DNA of 64,000 nt from Membranipora membranacea (lineage: Eukaryota; Bryozoa; Gymnolaemata; Cheilostomatida; Membraniporidae), in contig OU612065.1 in assembly GCA_914767715.1 (NCBI GenBank), positions 35,464,001 through 35,528,000 on the forward strand, given 5' to 3'. The notes beneath the pieces are model-generated. The model ran no database searches. It saw nothing but the letters and a program-made list of their open reading frames with translations, and was not told the origin of the DNA. Of the stretch, positions 1-11,015 are shown in pieces; position 1 is the stretch's first letter; the number at the start of each line of letters is the position of its first letter. Made by a program: the position numbers and the translations under genes.

Positions 1-233
1 GATGCAGCAATGACAAAACAAGGGCATGCGACTCTGAATTGTATGCTGCATTTTTATAGTCTTACTTCTAGACATTTTAACTTGTTCCTTTAAAAGACAA
101 CCAAATCATAGTTCTCCTTCTTCATTATATCTTACATATATTATAGAACATATATTTCTCTTCCATTACATTGATAGTGTGCATTTTGCCTTTTGATTCT
201 TTTTGAGGATGGAGGGTCTCGTTGGGTTGACTG

Positions 234-261
234 CCTGCCAGGTTAGAACCAAGCTGGCGGG
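234..261. repeat. Imperfect inverted repeat with B-box-like loop (representative)
   Basis: CCTGCCAG (234-241) pairs with CTGGCGGG (254-261), seven of eight as Watson-Crick pairs and one G-T, around a 12-base loop. On the minus strand the loop region reads GGTTCTAACC, which resembles a polymerase III B box, but I find no convincing A box at the right distance. No function is claimed. Confidence 0.4.
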
Positions 262-310
262 TTTGATGGCTCATAGAAGCATCTTTTGGCATTGGACTTT
301 TTTCCGAGAT

Positions 311-338
311 TGGGCTCGACAATTGTAGCATGCAATGA
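311..338 (-). pseudogene. Possible degenerate 5S fragment in the spacer (representative)
   Basis: On the minus strand this stretch resembles 5S positions about 43-70 (box A and intermediate element). It shares GTCGAGCCCA exactly (10 bases), and TCA, TG, GCTA and CAA in the same order with small gaps, roughly 23 of 30 positions. The rest of a 5S gene is not recognisable on either side. It could be an old relic left by repeat turnover or a chance match. Confidence 0.3.
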
Positions 339-702
339 ACTATTTGGCAACAATCATTTTGACGCGACATCACGCCTAGCTTCATTGTTTAGCATTCTGT
401 CGGACTAAAAGCCGCGCTCACAGTGCAGGATTAAAAGCGCCAGTTATAAGCAGGCAGCAAGTAGCGGGCTCTGGTAGGTTACTCTTTTGTTTGATTATGA
501 CAGTACCAGCAGTGATCTAAGCACTAGACTGGACCGTAGGCCAGGGGATAAACAATGTGACACTCGTGTGTGATCCATCATACAGCCATAGATATTCTGA
601 TTTTATTAAATCTATACCTGTTTAGTTAGCAAACTCTGATGTCCGCCGCTGGATTTTGGTAATTATGTGTACATCGACACACTTAACCTACCAAGTGAAC
701 AC

Positions 703-772
703 CAGCCATTATCAGGATTACCGCCGAAAAGCCATAATTTGTGTTGTCGATAACAATAGCCTATAATGGCTG
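703..772. repeat. Perfect 10-bp inverted repeat in the spacer (representative)
   Basis: CAGCCATTAT at 703-712 and its exact reverse complement ATAATGGCTG at 763-772, separated by 50 bp. Inside the loop is a small hairpin, TTGT (744-747) with ACAA (753-756). It is present in every unit that covers this part. Function unknown; it could be a cruciform or the closing stem of a small RNA. Confidence 0.6.
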
Positions 773-1080
773 CTGCAATTTTCCAATTTCGCTAGCTTTC
801 TTACTTGTTATCATTTCTGGTGTATTGTCCAAAAGTGATAGCAATGCAGCACCGATCTAGCATTTTTTCTGGCATCCTCTTCTTGGCGTGGGGGACAAAC
901 CTCAGATAGAACCACCAATCCCCTACGCTGACCTTCCCAAGGATTGCTGCCGCACAATTCGAATAGGGATTGACACAAAACTCAGGATTTTCTTCGATTT
1001 ATCTGCTCAAAAATTGCACTTTTCGTCTTCTTTTTTGTCGCAAGAAACAAGCTTGCATATGTTTCCGTTTTAGAATAATT

Positions 1081-1120
1081 GGGGGGGGGGTGGATGGACG
1101 AGGGAGGGGAAGGATGTGGG
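1081..1120 (+). repeat. Variable G-run and purine tract, potential G-quadruplex (representative)
   Basis: A run of 10 G (1081-1090), then TGGATGGACGA, GGG (1102-1104), GGGG (1106-1109) and GGG (1118-1120), so four separate G tracts within 40 bases. The run length differs between units from 9 to 16 G and explains most of the unit length variation. It lies about 107 bp past the 3' end of the 5S gene, with the G-rich strand being the template side for the 5S polymerase. Confidence 0.8.
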
Positions 1121-1203
1121 TGTGCTGACCACAAAAAAAAAACACTTCGAGCAGCTCATATTGATGGTAGAGTGATGAATATAACATGATTTTAAATAGT
1201 TGC

Positions 1204-1226
1204 AAAAATGGATAAAATGCTCAAAA
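1204..1226 (-). terminator. Polymerase III T-run terminators (representative)
   Basis: Reading the minus strand from the gene end there are three T-runs: TTTT directly after the last base (1226-1223), TTTT five bases later (1217-1214) and TTTTT (1208-1204). Four T can stop animal polymerase III incompletely, so the later runs would act as back-ups. The base between the first two runs is C in the left block (TTTTGAGCATTTT) and T in the right block. Confidence 0.85.
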
Positions 1227-1344
1227 GTCTACAGCACCCAGTATTCCCAGGCGGTCACCCATCCAAGTACTAACTGGGCTCGACGTTGCTTAGCTTCAGT
1301 GATCGGACGAGAACTGGCGTTTTCAACGTGATATGGCCGTAGAC
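1227..1344 (-). rRNA. 5S ribosomal RNA (array consensus copy)
   Basis: 5S rRNA of the large ribosomal subunit, transcribed by RNA polymerase III. On the minus strand the 118-nt gene starts GTCTACGGCC and ends GCTGTAGAC; the two ends pair as helix I. Helix II pairs CACGTTG (15-21) with CAACGTCG (57-64), leaving C63 bulged. Helix III pairs G27-C52, C28-G51 and C29-G48 around the two conserved bulged adenines 49-50. Helices IV/V pair CCCAG (67-71) with CTGGG (104-108). The internal promoter is recognisable: box A about 50-64 (GCTAAGCAACG), intermediate element 67-72, box C about 80-97 (TGGATGGGTGACCGCCTG). TTTT follows the last base directly. A mature end one or two T longer is possible. The downstream G-run has 10 G; the upstream spacer has GCGCTC and GGATAAAC. 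All other copies are compared with this one. Confidence 0.98.
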
Positions 1345-2610
1345 ATTTATGGAGATTAATTTTAGCAGTTTTATGCTTGGATGCAGCAATGACAAAACAA
1401 GGGCATGCGACTCTGAATTGTATGCTGCATTTTTATAGTCTTACTTCTAGACATTTTAACTTGTTCCTTTAAAAGACAACCAAATCATAGTTCTCCTTCT
1501 TCATTATATCTTACATATATTATAGAACATATATTTCTCTTCCATTACATTGATAGTGTGCATTTTGCCTTTTGATTCTTTTTGAGGATGGAGGGTCTCG
1601 TTGGGTTGACTGCCTGCCAGGTTAGAACCAAGCTGGCGGGTTTGATGGCTCATAGAAGCATCTTTTGGCATTGGACTTTTTTCCGAGATTGGGCTCGACA
1701 ATTGTAGCATGCAATGAACTATTTGGCAACAATCATTTTGACGCGACATCACGCCTAGCTTCATTGTTTAGCATTCTGTCGGACTAAAAGCCGCGCTCAC
1801 AGTGCAGGATTAAAAGCGCCAGTTATAAGCAGGCAGCAAGTAGCGGGCTCTGGTAGGTTACTCTTTTGTTTGATTATGACAGTACCAGCAGTGATCTAAG
1901 CACTAGACTGGACCGTAGGCCAGGGGATAAACAATGTGACACTCGTGTGTGATCCATCATACAGCCATAGATATTCTGATTTTATTAAATCTATACCTGT
2001 TTAGTTAGCAAACTCTGATGTCCGCCGCTGGATTTTGGTAATTATGTGTACATCGACACACTTAACCTACCAAGTGAACACCAGCCATTATCAGGATTAC
2101 CGCCGAAAAGCCATAATTTGTGTTGTCGATAACAATAGCCTATAATGGCTGCTGCAATTTTCCAATTTCGCTAGCTTTCTTACTTGTTATCATTTCTGGT
2201 GTATTGTCCAAAAGTGATAGCAATGCAGCACCGATCTAGCATTTTTTCTGGCATCCTCTTCTTGGCGTGGGGGACAAACCTCAGATAGAACCACCAATCC
2301 CCTACGCTGACCTTCCCAAGGATTGCTGCCGCACAATTCGAATAGGGATTGACACAAAACTCAGGATTTTCTTCGATTTATCTGCTCAAAAATTGCACTT
2401 TTCGTCTTCTTTTTTGTCGCAAGAAACAAGCTTGCATATGTTTCCGTTTTAGAATAATTGGGGGGGGGGGGGGGTGGATGGACGAGGGAGGGGAAGGATG
2501 TGGGTGTGCTGACCACAAAAAAAAAACACTTCGAGCAGCTCATATTGATGGTAGAGTGATGAATATAACATGATTTTAAATAGTTGCAAAAATGGATAAA
2601 ATGCTCAAAA
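1345..2610. other. Non-transcribed spacer (representative of all units)
   Basis: The 1266 bp between two consecutive 5S genes; every other gap between 5S copies here holds the same sequence. From low to high coordinate it contains: the 5' flank with a TATA-like box (1369-1374); an AT-rich stretch; an imperfect inverted repeat (counterpart of 234-261 in the first unit); a possible 5S relic (1690-1717); about 370 bp in which I see nothing definite; a perfect 10-bp inverted repeat (2082-2151); a CT-rich stretch; the G-run and purine tract starting at 2460; an A-run at 2517-2526; and the T-run terminators of the next gene. I recognise no second RNA gene and no protein gene. Confidence 0.9.
1369..1374 (-). 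promoter_or_regulatory. TATA-like box of the 5S gene (representative)
   Basis: ATAAAA on the minus strand at -30 to -25 from the first base of the gene at 1344. A TATA-like element near -30 is common upstream of animal 5S genes and helps place the polymerase III start. The same six bases lie 25-30 bp from the 5' end of each complete copy in the array. Confidence 0.6.
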
Positions 2611-2728
2611 GTCTACAGCACCCAGTATTCCCAGGCGGTCACCCATCCAAGTACTAACTGGGCTCGACGTTGCTTAGCTTCAGTGATCGGACGAGAACTG
2701 GCGTTTTCAACGTGATATGGCCGTAGAC
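2611..2728 (-). rRNA. 5S ribosomal RNA
   Basis: Identical to the array consensus over 118 nt. Downstream G-run of 15, one of the longest in the left block; upstream spacer GCGCTC / GGATAAAC. Confidence 0.97.
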
Positions 2729-3989
2729 ATTTATGGAGATTAATTTTAGCAGTTTTATGCTTGGATGCAGCAATGACAAAACAAGGGCATGCGACTCTGA
2801 ATTGTATGCTGCATTTTTATAGTCTTACTTCTAGACATTTTAACTTGTTCCTTTAAAAGACAACCAAATCATAGTTCTCCTTCTTCATTATATCTTACAT
2901 ATATTATAGAACATATATTTCTCTTCCATTACATTGATAGTGTGCATTTTGCCTTTTGATTCTTTTTGAGGATGGAGGGTCTCGTTGGGTTGACTGCCTG
3001 CCAGGTTAGAACCAAGCTGGCGGGTTTGATGGCTCATAGAAGCATCTTTTGGCATTGGACTTTTTTCCGAGATTGGGCTCGACAATTGTAGCATGCAATG
3101 AACTATTTGGCAACAATCATTTTGACGCGACATCACGCCTAGCTTCATTGTTTAGCATTCTGTCGGACTAAAAGCCGCGCTCACAGTGCAGGATTAAAAG
3201 CGCCAGTTATAAGCAGGCAGCAAGTAGCGGGCTCTGGTAGGTTACTCTTTTGTTTGATTATGACAGTACCAGCAGTGATCTAAGCACTAGACTGGACCGT
3301 AGGCCAGGGGATAAACAATGTGACACTCGTGTGTGATCCATCATACAGCCATAGATATTCTGATTTTATTAAATCTATACCTGTTTAGTTAGCAAACTCT
3401 GATGTCCGCCGCTGGATTTTGGTAATTATGTGTACATCGACACACTTAACCTACCAAGTGAACACCAGCCATTATCAGGATTACCGCCGAAAAGCCATAA
3501 TTTGTGTTGTCGATAACAATAGCCTATAATGGCTGCTGCAATTTTCCAATTTCGCTAGCTTTCTTACTTGTTATCATTTCTGGTGTATTGTCCAAAAGTG
3601 ATAGCAATGCAGCACCGATCTAGCATTTTTTCTGGCATCCTCTTCTTGGCGTGGGGGACAAACCTCAGATAGAACCACCAATCCCCTACGCTGACCTTCC
3701 CAAGGATTGCTGCCGCACAATTCGAATAGGGATTGACACAAAACTCAGGATTTTCTTCGATTTATCTGCTCAAAAATTGCACTTTTCGTCTTCTTTTTTG
3801 TCGCAAGAAACAAGCTTGCATATGTTTCCGTTTTAGAATAATTGGGGGGGGGGGTGGATGGACGAGGGAGGGGAAGGATGTGGGTGTGCTGACCACAAAA
3901 AAAAACACTTCGAGCAGCTCATATTGATGGTAGAGTGATGAATATAACATGATTTTAAATAGTTGCAAAAATGGATAAAATGCTCAAAA

Positions 3990-4107
3990 GTCTACAGCAC
4001 CCAGTATTCCCAGGCGGTCACCCATCCAAGTACTAACTGGGCTCGACGTTGCTTAGCTTCAGTGATCGGACGAGAACTGGCGTTTTCAACGTGATATGGC
4101 CGTAGAC
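3990..4107 (-). rRNA. 5S ribosomal RNA
   Basis: Consensus sequence. G-run 11. Upstream spacer has GCACTC / GGATAAAC and a private G to C change at 4663 (CTAACCACTAG). Confidence 0.97.
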
Positions 4108-5372
4108 ATTTATGGAGATTAATTTTAGCAGTTTTATGCTTGGATGCAGCAATGACAAAACAAGGGCATGCGACTCTGAATTGTATGCTGCATTTTTATA
4201 GTCTTACTTCTAGACATTTTAACTTGTTCCTTTAAAAGACAACCAAATCATAGTTCTCCTTCTTCATTATATCTTACATATATTATAGAACATATATTTC
4301 TCTTCCATTACATTGATAGTGTGCATTTTGCCTTTTGATTCTTTTTGAGGATGGAGGGTCTCGTTGGGTTGACTGCCTGCCAGGTTAGAACCAAGCTGGC
4401 GGGTTTGATGGCTCATAGAAGCATCTTTTGGCATTGGACTTTTTTCCGAGATTGGGCTCGACAATTGTAGCATGCAATGAACTATTTGGCAACAATCATT
4501 TTGACGCGACATCACGCCTAGCTTCATTGTTTAGCATTCTGTCGGACTAAAAGCCGCACTCACAGTGCAGGATTAAAAGCGCCAGTTATAAGCAGGCAGC
4601 AAGTAGCGGGCTCTGGTAGGTTACTCTTTTGTTTGATTATGACAGTACCAGCAGTGATCTAACCACTAGACTGGACCGTAGGCCAGGGGATAAACAATGT
4701 GACACTCGTGTGTGATCCATCATACAGCCATAGATATTCTGATTTTATTAAATCTATACCTGTTTAGTTAGCAAACTCTGATGTCCGCCGCTGGATTTTG
4801 GTAATTATGTGTACATCGACACACTTAACCTACCAAGTGAACACCAGCCATTATCAGGATTACCGCCGAAAAGCCATAATTTGTGTTGTCGATAACAATA
4901 GCCTATAATGGCTGCTGCAATTTTCCAATTTCGCTAGCTTTCTTACTTGTTATCATTTCTGGTGTATTGTCCAAAAGTGATAGCAATGCAGCACCGATCT
5001 AGCATTTTTTCTGGCATCCTCTTCTTGGCGTGGGGGACAAACCTCAGATAGAACCACCAATCCCCTACGCTGACCTTCCCAAGGATTGCTGCCGCACAAT
5101 TCGAATAGGGATTGACACAAAACTCAGGATTTTCTTCGATTTATCTGCTTAAAAATTGCACTTTTCGTCTTCTTTTTTGTCGCAAGAAACAAGCTTGCAT
5201 ATGTTTCCGTTTTAGAATAATTGGGGGGGGGGGGGGTGGATGGATGAGGGAGGGGAAGGATGTGGGTGTGCTGACCACAAAAAAAAAACACTTCGAGCAG
5301 CTCATATTGATGGTAGAGTGATGAATATAACATGATTTTAAATAGTTGCAAAAATGGATAAAATGCTCAAAA

Positions 5373-5490
5373 GTCTACAGCACCCAGTATTCCCAGGCGG
5401 TCACCCATCCAAGTACTAACTGGGCTCGACGTTGCTTAGCTTCAGTGATCGGACGAGAACTGGCGTTTTCAACGTGATATGGCCGTAGAC
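5373..5490 (-). rRNA. 5S ribosomal RNA
   Basis: Consensus sequence. G-run 14. The spacer on its 3' side has private changes (CTGCTTAAAA near 5150 and GGATGAGG near 5244). Upstream spacer GCACTC / GGATAAAC. Confidence 0.97.
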
Positions 5491-6752
5491 ATTTATGGAG
5501 ATTAATTTTAGCAGTTTTATGCTTGGATGCAGCAATGACAAAACAAGGGCATGCGACTCTGAATTGTATGCTGCATTTTTATAGTCTTACTTCTAGACAT
5601 TTTAACTTGTTCCTTTAAAAGACAACCAAATCATAGTTCTCCTTCTTCATTATATCTTACATATATTATAGAACATATATTTCTCTTCCATTACATTGAT
5701 AGTGTGCATTTTGCCTTTTGATTCTTTTTGAGGATGGAGGGTCTCGTTGGGTTGACTGCCTGCCAGGTTAGAACCAAGCTGGCGGGTTTGATGGCTCATA
5801 GAAGCATCTTTTGGCATTGGACTTTTTTCCGAGATTGGGCTCGACAATTGTAGCATGCAATGAACTATTTGGCAACAATCATTTTGACGCGACATCACGC
5901 CTAGCTTCATTGTTTAGCATTCTGTCGGACTAAAAGCCGCACTCACAGTGCAGGATTAAAAGCGCCAGTTATAAGCAGGCAGCAAGTAGCGGGCTCTGGT
6001 AGGTTACTCTTTTGTTTGATTATGACAGTACCAGCAGTGATCTAAGCACTAGACTGGACCGTAGGCCAGGGGATAAACAATGTGACACTCGTGTGTGATC
6101 CATCATACAGCCATAGATATTCTGATTTTATTAAATCTATACCTGTTTAGTTAGCAAACTCTGATGTCCGCCGCTGGATTTTGGTAATTATGTGTACATC
6201 GACACACTTAACCTACCAAGTGAACACCAGCCATTATCAGGATTACCGCCGAAAAGCCATAATTTGTGTTGTCGATAACAATAGCCTATAATGGCTGCTG
6301 CAATTTTCCAATTTCGCTAGCTTTCTTACTTGTTATCATTTCTGGTGTATTGTCCAAAAGTGATAGCAATGCAGCACCGATCTAGCATTTTTTCTGGCAT
6401 CCTCTTCTTGGCGTGGGGGACAAACCTCAGATAGAACCACCAATCCCCTACGCTGACCTTCCCAAGGATTGCTGCCGCACAATTCGAATAGGGATTGACA
6501 CAAAACTCAGGATTTTCTTCGATTTATCTGCTCAAAAATTGCACTTTTCGTCTTCTTTTTTGTCGCAAGAAACAAGCTTGCATATGTTTCCGTTTTAGAA
6601 TAATTGGGGGGGGGGGGTGGATGGACGAGGGAGGGGAAGGATGTGGGTGTGCTGACCACAAAAAAAAACACTTCGAGCAGCTCATATTGATGGTAGAGTG
6701 ATGAATATAACATGATTTTAAATAGTTGCAAAAATGGATAAAATGCTCAAAA

Positions 6753-6870
6753 GTCTACAGCACCCAGTATTCCCAGGCGGTCACCCATCCAAGTACTAAC
6801 TGGGCTCGACGTTGCTTAGCTTCAGTGATCGGACGAGAACTGGCGTTTTCAACGTGATATGGCCGTAGAC
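6753..6870 (-). rRNA. 5S ribosomal RNA
   Basis: Consensus sequence. G-run 12. First unit in the window with the GGACAAAC marker in its upstream spacer. Confidence 0.97.
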
Positions 6871-8135
6871 ATTTATGGAGATTAATTTTAGCAGTTTTAT
6901 GCTTGGATGCAGCAATGACAAAACAAGGGCATGCGACTCTGAATTGTATGCTGCATTTTTATAGTCTTACTTCTAGACATTTTAACTTGTTCCTTTAAAA
7001 GACAACCAAATCATAGTTCTCCTTCTTCATTATATCTTACATATATTATAGAACATATATTTCTCTTCCATTACATTGATAGTGTGCATTTTGCCTTTTG
7101 ATTCTTTTTGAGGATGGAGGGTCTCGTTGGGTTGACTGCCTGCCAGGTTAGAACCAAGCTGGCGGGTTTGATGGCTCATAGAAGCATCTTTTGGCATTGG
7201 ACTTTTTTCCGAGATTGGGCTCGACAATTGTAGCATGCAATGAACTATTTGGCAACAATCATTTTGACGCGACATCACGCCTAGCTTCATTGTTTAGCAT
7301 TCTGTCGGACTAAAAGCCGCGCTCACAGTGCAGGATTAAAAGCGCCAGTTATAAGCAGGCAGCAAGTAGCGGGCTCTGGTAGGTTACTCTTTTGTTTGAT
7401 TATGACAGTACCAGCAGTGATCTAAGCACTAGACTGGACCGTAGGCCAGGGGACAAACAATGTGACACTCGTGTGTGATCCATCATACAGCCATAGATAT
7501 TCTGATTTTATTAAATCTATACCTGTTTAGTTAGCAAACTCTGATGTCCGCCGCTGGATTTTGGTAATTATGTGTACATCGACACACTTAACCTACCAAG
7601 TGAACACCAGCCATTATCAGGATTACCGCCGAAAAGCCATAATTTGTGTTGTCGATAACAATAGCCTATAATGGCTGCTGCAATTTTCCAATTTCGCTAG
7701 CTTTCTTACTTGTTATCATTTCTGGTGTATTGTCCAAAAGTGATAGCAATGCAGCACCGATCTAGCATTTTTTCTGGCATCCTCTTCTTGGCGTGGGGGA
7801 CAAACCTCAGATAGAACCACCAATCCCCTACGCTGACCTTCCCAAGGATTGCTGCCGCACAATTCGAATAGGGATTGACACAAAACTCAGGATTTTCTTC
7901 GATTTATCTGCTCAAAAATTGCACTTTTCGTCTTCTTTTTTGTCGCAAGAAACAAGCTTGCATATGTTTCCGTTTTAGAATAATTGGGGGGGGGGGGGGT
8001 GGATGGACGAGGGAGGGGAAGGATGTGGGTGTGCTGACCACAAAAAAAAAACACTTCGAGCAGCTCATATTGATGGTAGAGTGATGAATATAACATGATT
8101 TTAAATAGTTGCAAAAATGGATAAAATGCTCAAAA

Positions 8136-8253
8136 GTCTACAGCACCCAGTATTCCCAGGCGGTCACCCATCCAAGTACTAACTGGGCTCGACGTTGCTT
8201 AGCTTCAGTGATCGGACGAGAACTGGCGTTTTCAACGTGATATGGCCGTAGAC
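8136..8253 (-). rRNA. 5S ribosomal RNA
   Basis: Consensus sequence. G-run 14; upstream spacer GCGCTC / GGATAAAC. Confidence 0.97.
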
Positions 8254-9517
8254 ATTTATGGAGATTAATTTTAGCAGTTTTATGCTTGGATGCAGCAATG
8301 ACAAAACAAGGGCATGCGACTCTGAATTGTATGCTGCATTTTTATAGTCTTACTTCTAGACATTTTAACTTGTTCCTTTAAAAGACAACCAAATCATAGT
8401 TCTCCTTCTTCATTATATCTTACATATATTATAGAACATATATTTCTCTTCCATTACATTGATAGTGTGCATTTTGCCTTTTGATTCTTTTTGAGGATGG
8501 AGGGTCTCGTTGGGTTGACTGCCTGCCAGGTTAGAACCAAGCTGGCGGGTTTGATGGCTCATAGAAGCATCTTTTGGCATTGGACTTTTTTCCGAGATTG
8601 GGCTCGACAATTGTAGCATGCAATGAACTATTTGGCAACAATCATTTTGACGCGACATCACGCCTAGCTTCATTGTTTAGCATTCTGTCGGACTAAAAGC
8701 CGCGCTCACAGTGCAGGATTAAAAGCGCCAGTTATAAGCAGGCAGCAAGTAGCGGGCTCTGGTAGGTTACTCTTTTGTTTGATTATGACAGTACCAGCAG
8801 TGATCTAAGCACTAGACTGGACCGTAGGCCAGGGGATAAACAATGTGACACTCGTGTGTGATCCATCATACAGCCATAGATATTCTGATTTTATTAAATC
8901 TATACCTGTTTAGTTAGCAAACTCTGATGTCCGCCGCTGGATTTTGGTAATTATGTGTACATCGACACACTTAACCTACCAAGTGAACACCAGCCATTAT
9001 CAGGATTACCGCCGAAAAGCCATAATTTGTGTTGTCGATAACAATAGCCTATAATGGCTGCTGCAATTTTCCAATTTCGCTAGCTTTCTTACTTGTTATC
9101 ATTTCTGGTGTATTGTCCAAAAGTGATAGCAATGCAGCACCGATCTAGCATTTTTTCTGGCATCCTCTTCTTGGCGTGGGGGACAAACCTCAGATAGAAC
9201 CACCAATCCCCTACGCTGACCTTCCCAAGGATTGCTGCCGCACAATTCGAATAGGGATTGACACAAAACTCAGGATTTTCTTCGATTTATCTGCTCAAAA
9301 ATTGCACTTTTCGTCTTCTTTTTTGTCGCAAGAAACAAGCTTGCATATGTTTCCGTTTTAGAATAATTGGGGGGGGGGGGGTGGATGGACGAGGGAGGGG
9401 AAGGATGTGGGTGTGCTGACCACAAAAAAAAAACACTTCGAGCAGCTCATATTGATGGTAGAGTGATGAATATAACATGATTTTAAATAGTTGCAAAAAT
9501 GGATAAAATGCTCAAAA

Positions 9518-9635
9518 GTCTACAGCACCCAGTATTCCCAGGCGGTCACCCATCCAAGTACTAACTGGGCTCGACGTTGCTTAGCTTCAGTGATCGGACG
9601 AGAACTGGCGTTTTCAACGTGATATGGCCGTAGAC
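9518..9635 (-). rRNA. 5S ribosomal RNA
   Basis: Consensus sequence. G-run 13; upstream spacer GCGCTC / GGATAAAC. Confidence 0.97.
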
Positions 9636-10897
9636 ATTTATGGAGATTAATTTTAGCAGTTTTATGCTTGGATGCAGCAATGACAAAACAAGGGCATGCG
9701 ACTCTGAATTGTATGCTGCATTTTTATAGTCTTACTTCTAGACATTTTAACTTGTTCCTTTAAAAGACAACCAAATCATAGTTCTCCTTCTTCATTATAT
9801 CTTACATATATTATAGAACATATATTTCTCTTCCATTACATTGATAGTGTGCATTTTGCCTTTTGATTCTTTTTGAGGATGGAGGGTCTCGTTGGGTTGA
9901 CTGCCTGCCAGGTTAGAACCAAGCTGGCGGGTTTGATGGCTCATAGAAGCATCTTTTGGCATTGGACTTTTTTCCGAGATTGGGCTCGACAATTGTAGCA
10001 TGCAATGAACTATTTGGCAACAATCATTTTGACGCGACATCACGCCTAGCTTCATTGTTTAGCATTCTGTCGGACTAAAAGCCGCGCTCACAGTGCAGGA
10101 TTAAAAGCGCCAGTTATAAGCAGGCAGCAAGTAGCGGGCTCTGGTAGGTTACTCTTTTGTTTGATTATGACAGTACCAGCAGTGATCTAAGCACTAGACT
10201 GGACCGTAGGCCAGGGGATAAACAATGTGACACTCGTGTGTGATCCATCATACAGCCATAGATATTCTGATTTTATTAAATCTATACCTGTTTAGTTAGC
10301 AAACTCTGATGTCCGCCGCTGGATTTTGGTAATTATGTGTACATCGACACACTTAACCTACCAAGTGAACACCAGCCATTATCAGGATTACCGCCGAAAA
10401 GCCATAATTTGTGTTGTCGATAACAATAGCCTATAATGGCTGCTGCAATTTTCCAATTTCGCTAGCTTTCTTACTTGTTATCATTTCTGGTGTATTGTCC
10501 AAAAGTGATAGCAATGCAGCACCGATCTAGCATTTTTTCTGGCATCCTCTTCTTGGCGTGGGGGACAAACCTCAGATAGAACCACCAATCCCCTACGCTG
10601 ACCTTCCCAAGGATTGCTGCCGCACAATTCGAATAGGGATTGACACAAAACTCAGGATTTTCTTCGATTTATCTGCTCAAAAATTGCACTTTTCGTCTTC
10701 TTTTTTGTCGCAAGAAACAAGCTTGCATATGTTTCCGTTTTAGAATAATTGGGGGGGGGGGTGGATGGACGAGGGAGGGGAAGGATGTGGGTGTGCTGAC
10801 CACAAAAAAAAAACACTTCGAGCAGCTCATATTGATGGTAGAGTGATGAATATAACATGATTTTAAATAGTTGCAAAAATGGATAAAATGCTCAAAA

Positions 10898-11015
10898 GTC
10901 TACAGCACCCAGTATTCCCAGGCGGTCACCCATCCAAGTACTAACTGGGCTCGACGTTGCTTAGCTTCAGTGATCGGACGAGAACTGGCGTTTTCAACGT
11001 GATATGGCCGTAGAC
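10898..11015 (-). rRNA. 5S ribosomal RNA
   Basis: Consensus sequence. G-run 11; upstream spacer GCGCTC / GGATAAAC. Confidence 0.97.

Noticed and set aside
125-385. An 86-codon minus-strand open reading frame repeated in every spacer
   Set aside because: It repeats only because the unit repeats. Copies carry amino-acid changes and, near 21029, a frameshift, at the same low rate as the rest of the spacer. I recognise no domain, and no splice or translation context supports it.
951-975. ATTCGAAT resembling a tRNA T-loop / B box
   Set aside because: No pairing T-stem, no A box and no cloverleaf on either strand.
1117-1131. GTGGGTGTGCTGACC, close to part of U1 snRNA as I remember it
   Set aside because: The rest of U1 (5' end, stem-loop II, Sm site in the right order and spacing) is absent, and the Sm-like site lies about 380 bp away in the wrong order. 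Treated as coincidence.
888-1205. Overlapping 61-75-codon frames on both strands around the G-run
   Set aside because: Their reading frames change with the length of the G-run and A-run from unit to unit, and they contain homopolymer-encoded Gly or Pro stretches. They are chance frames.
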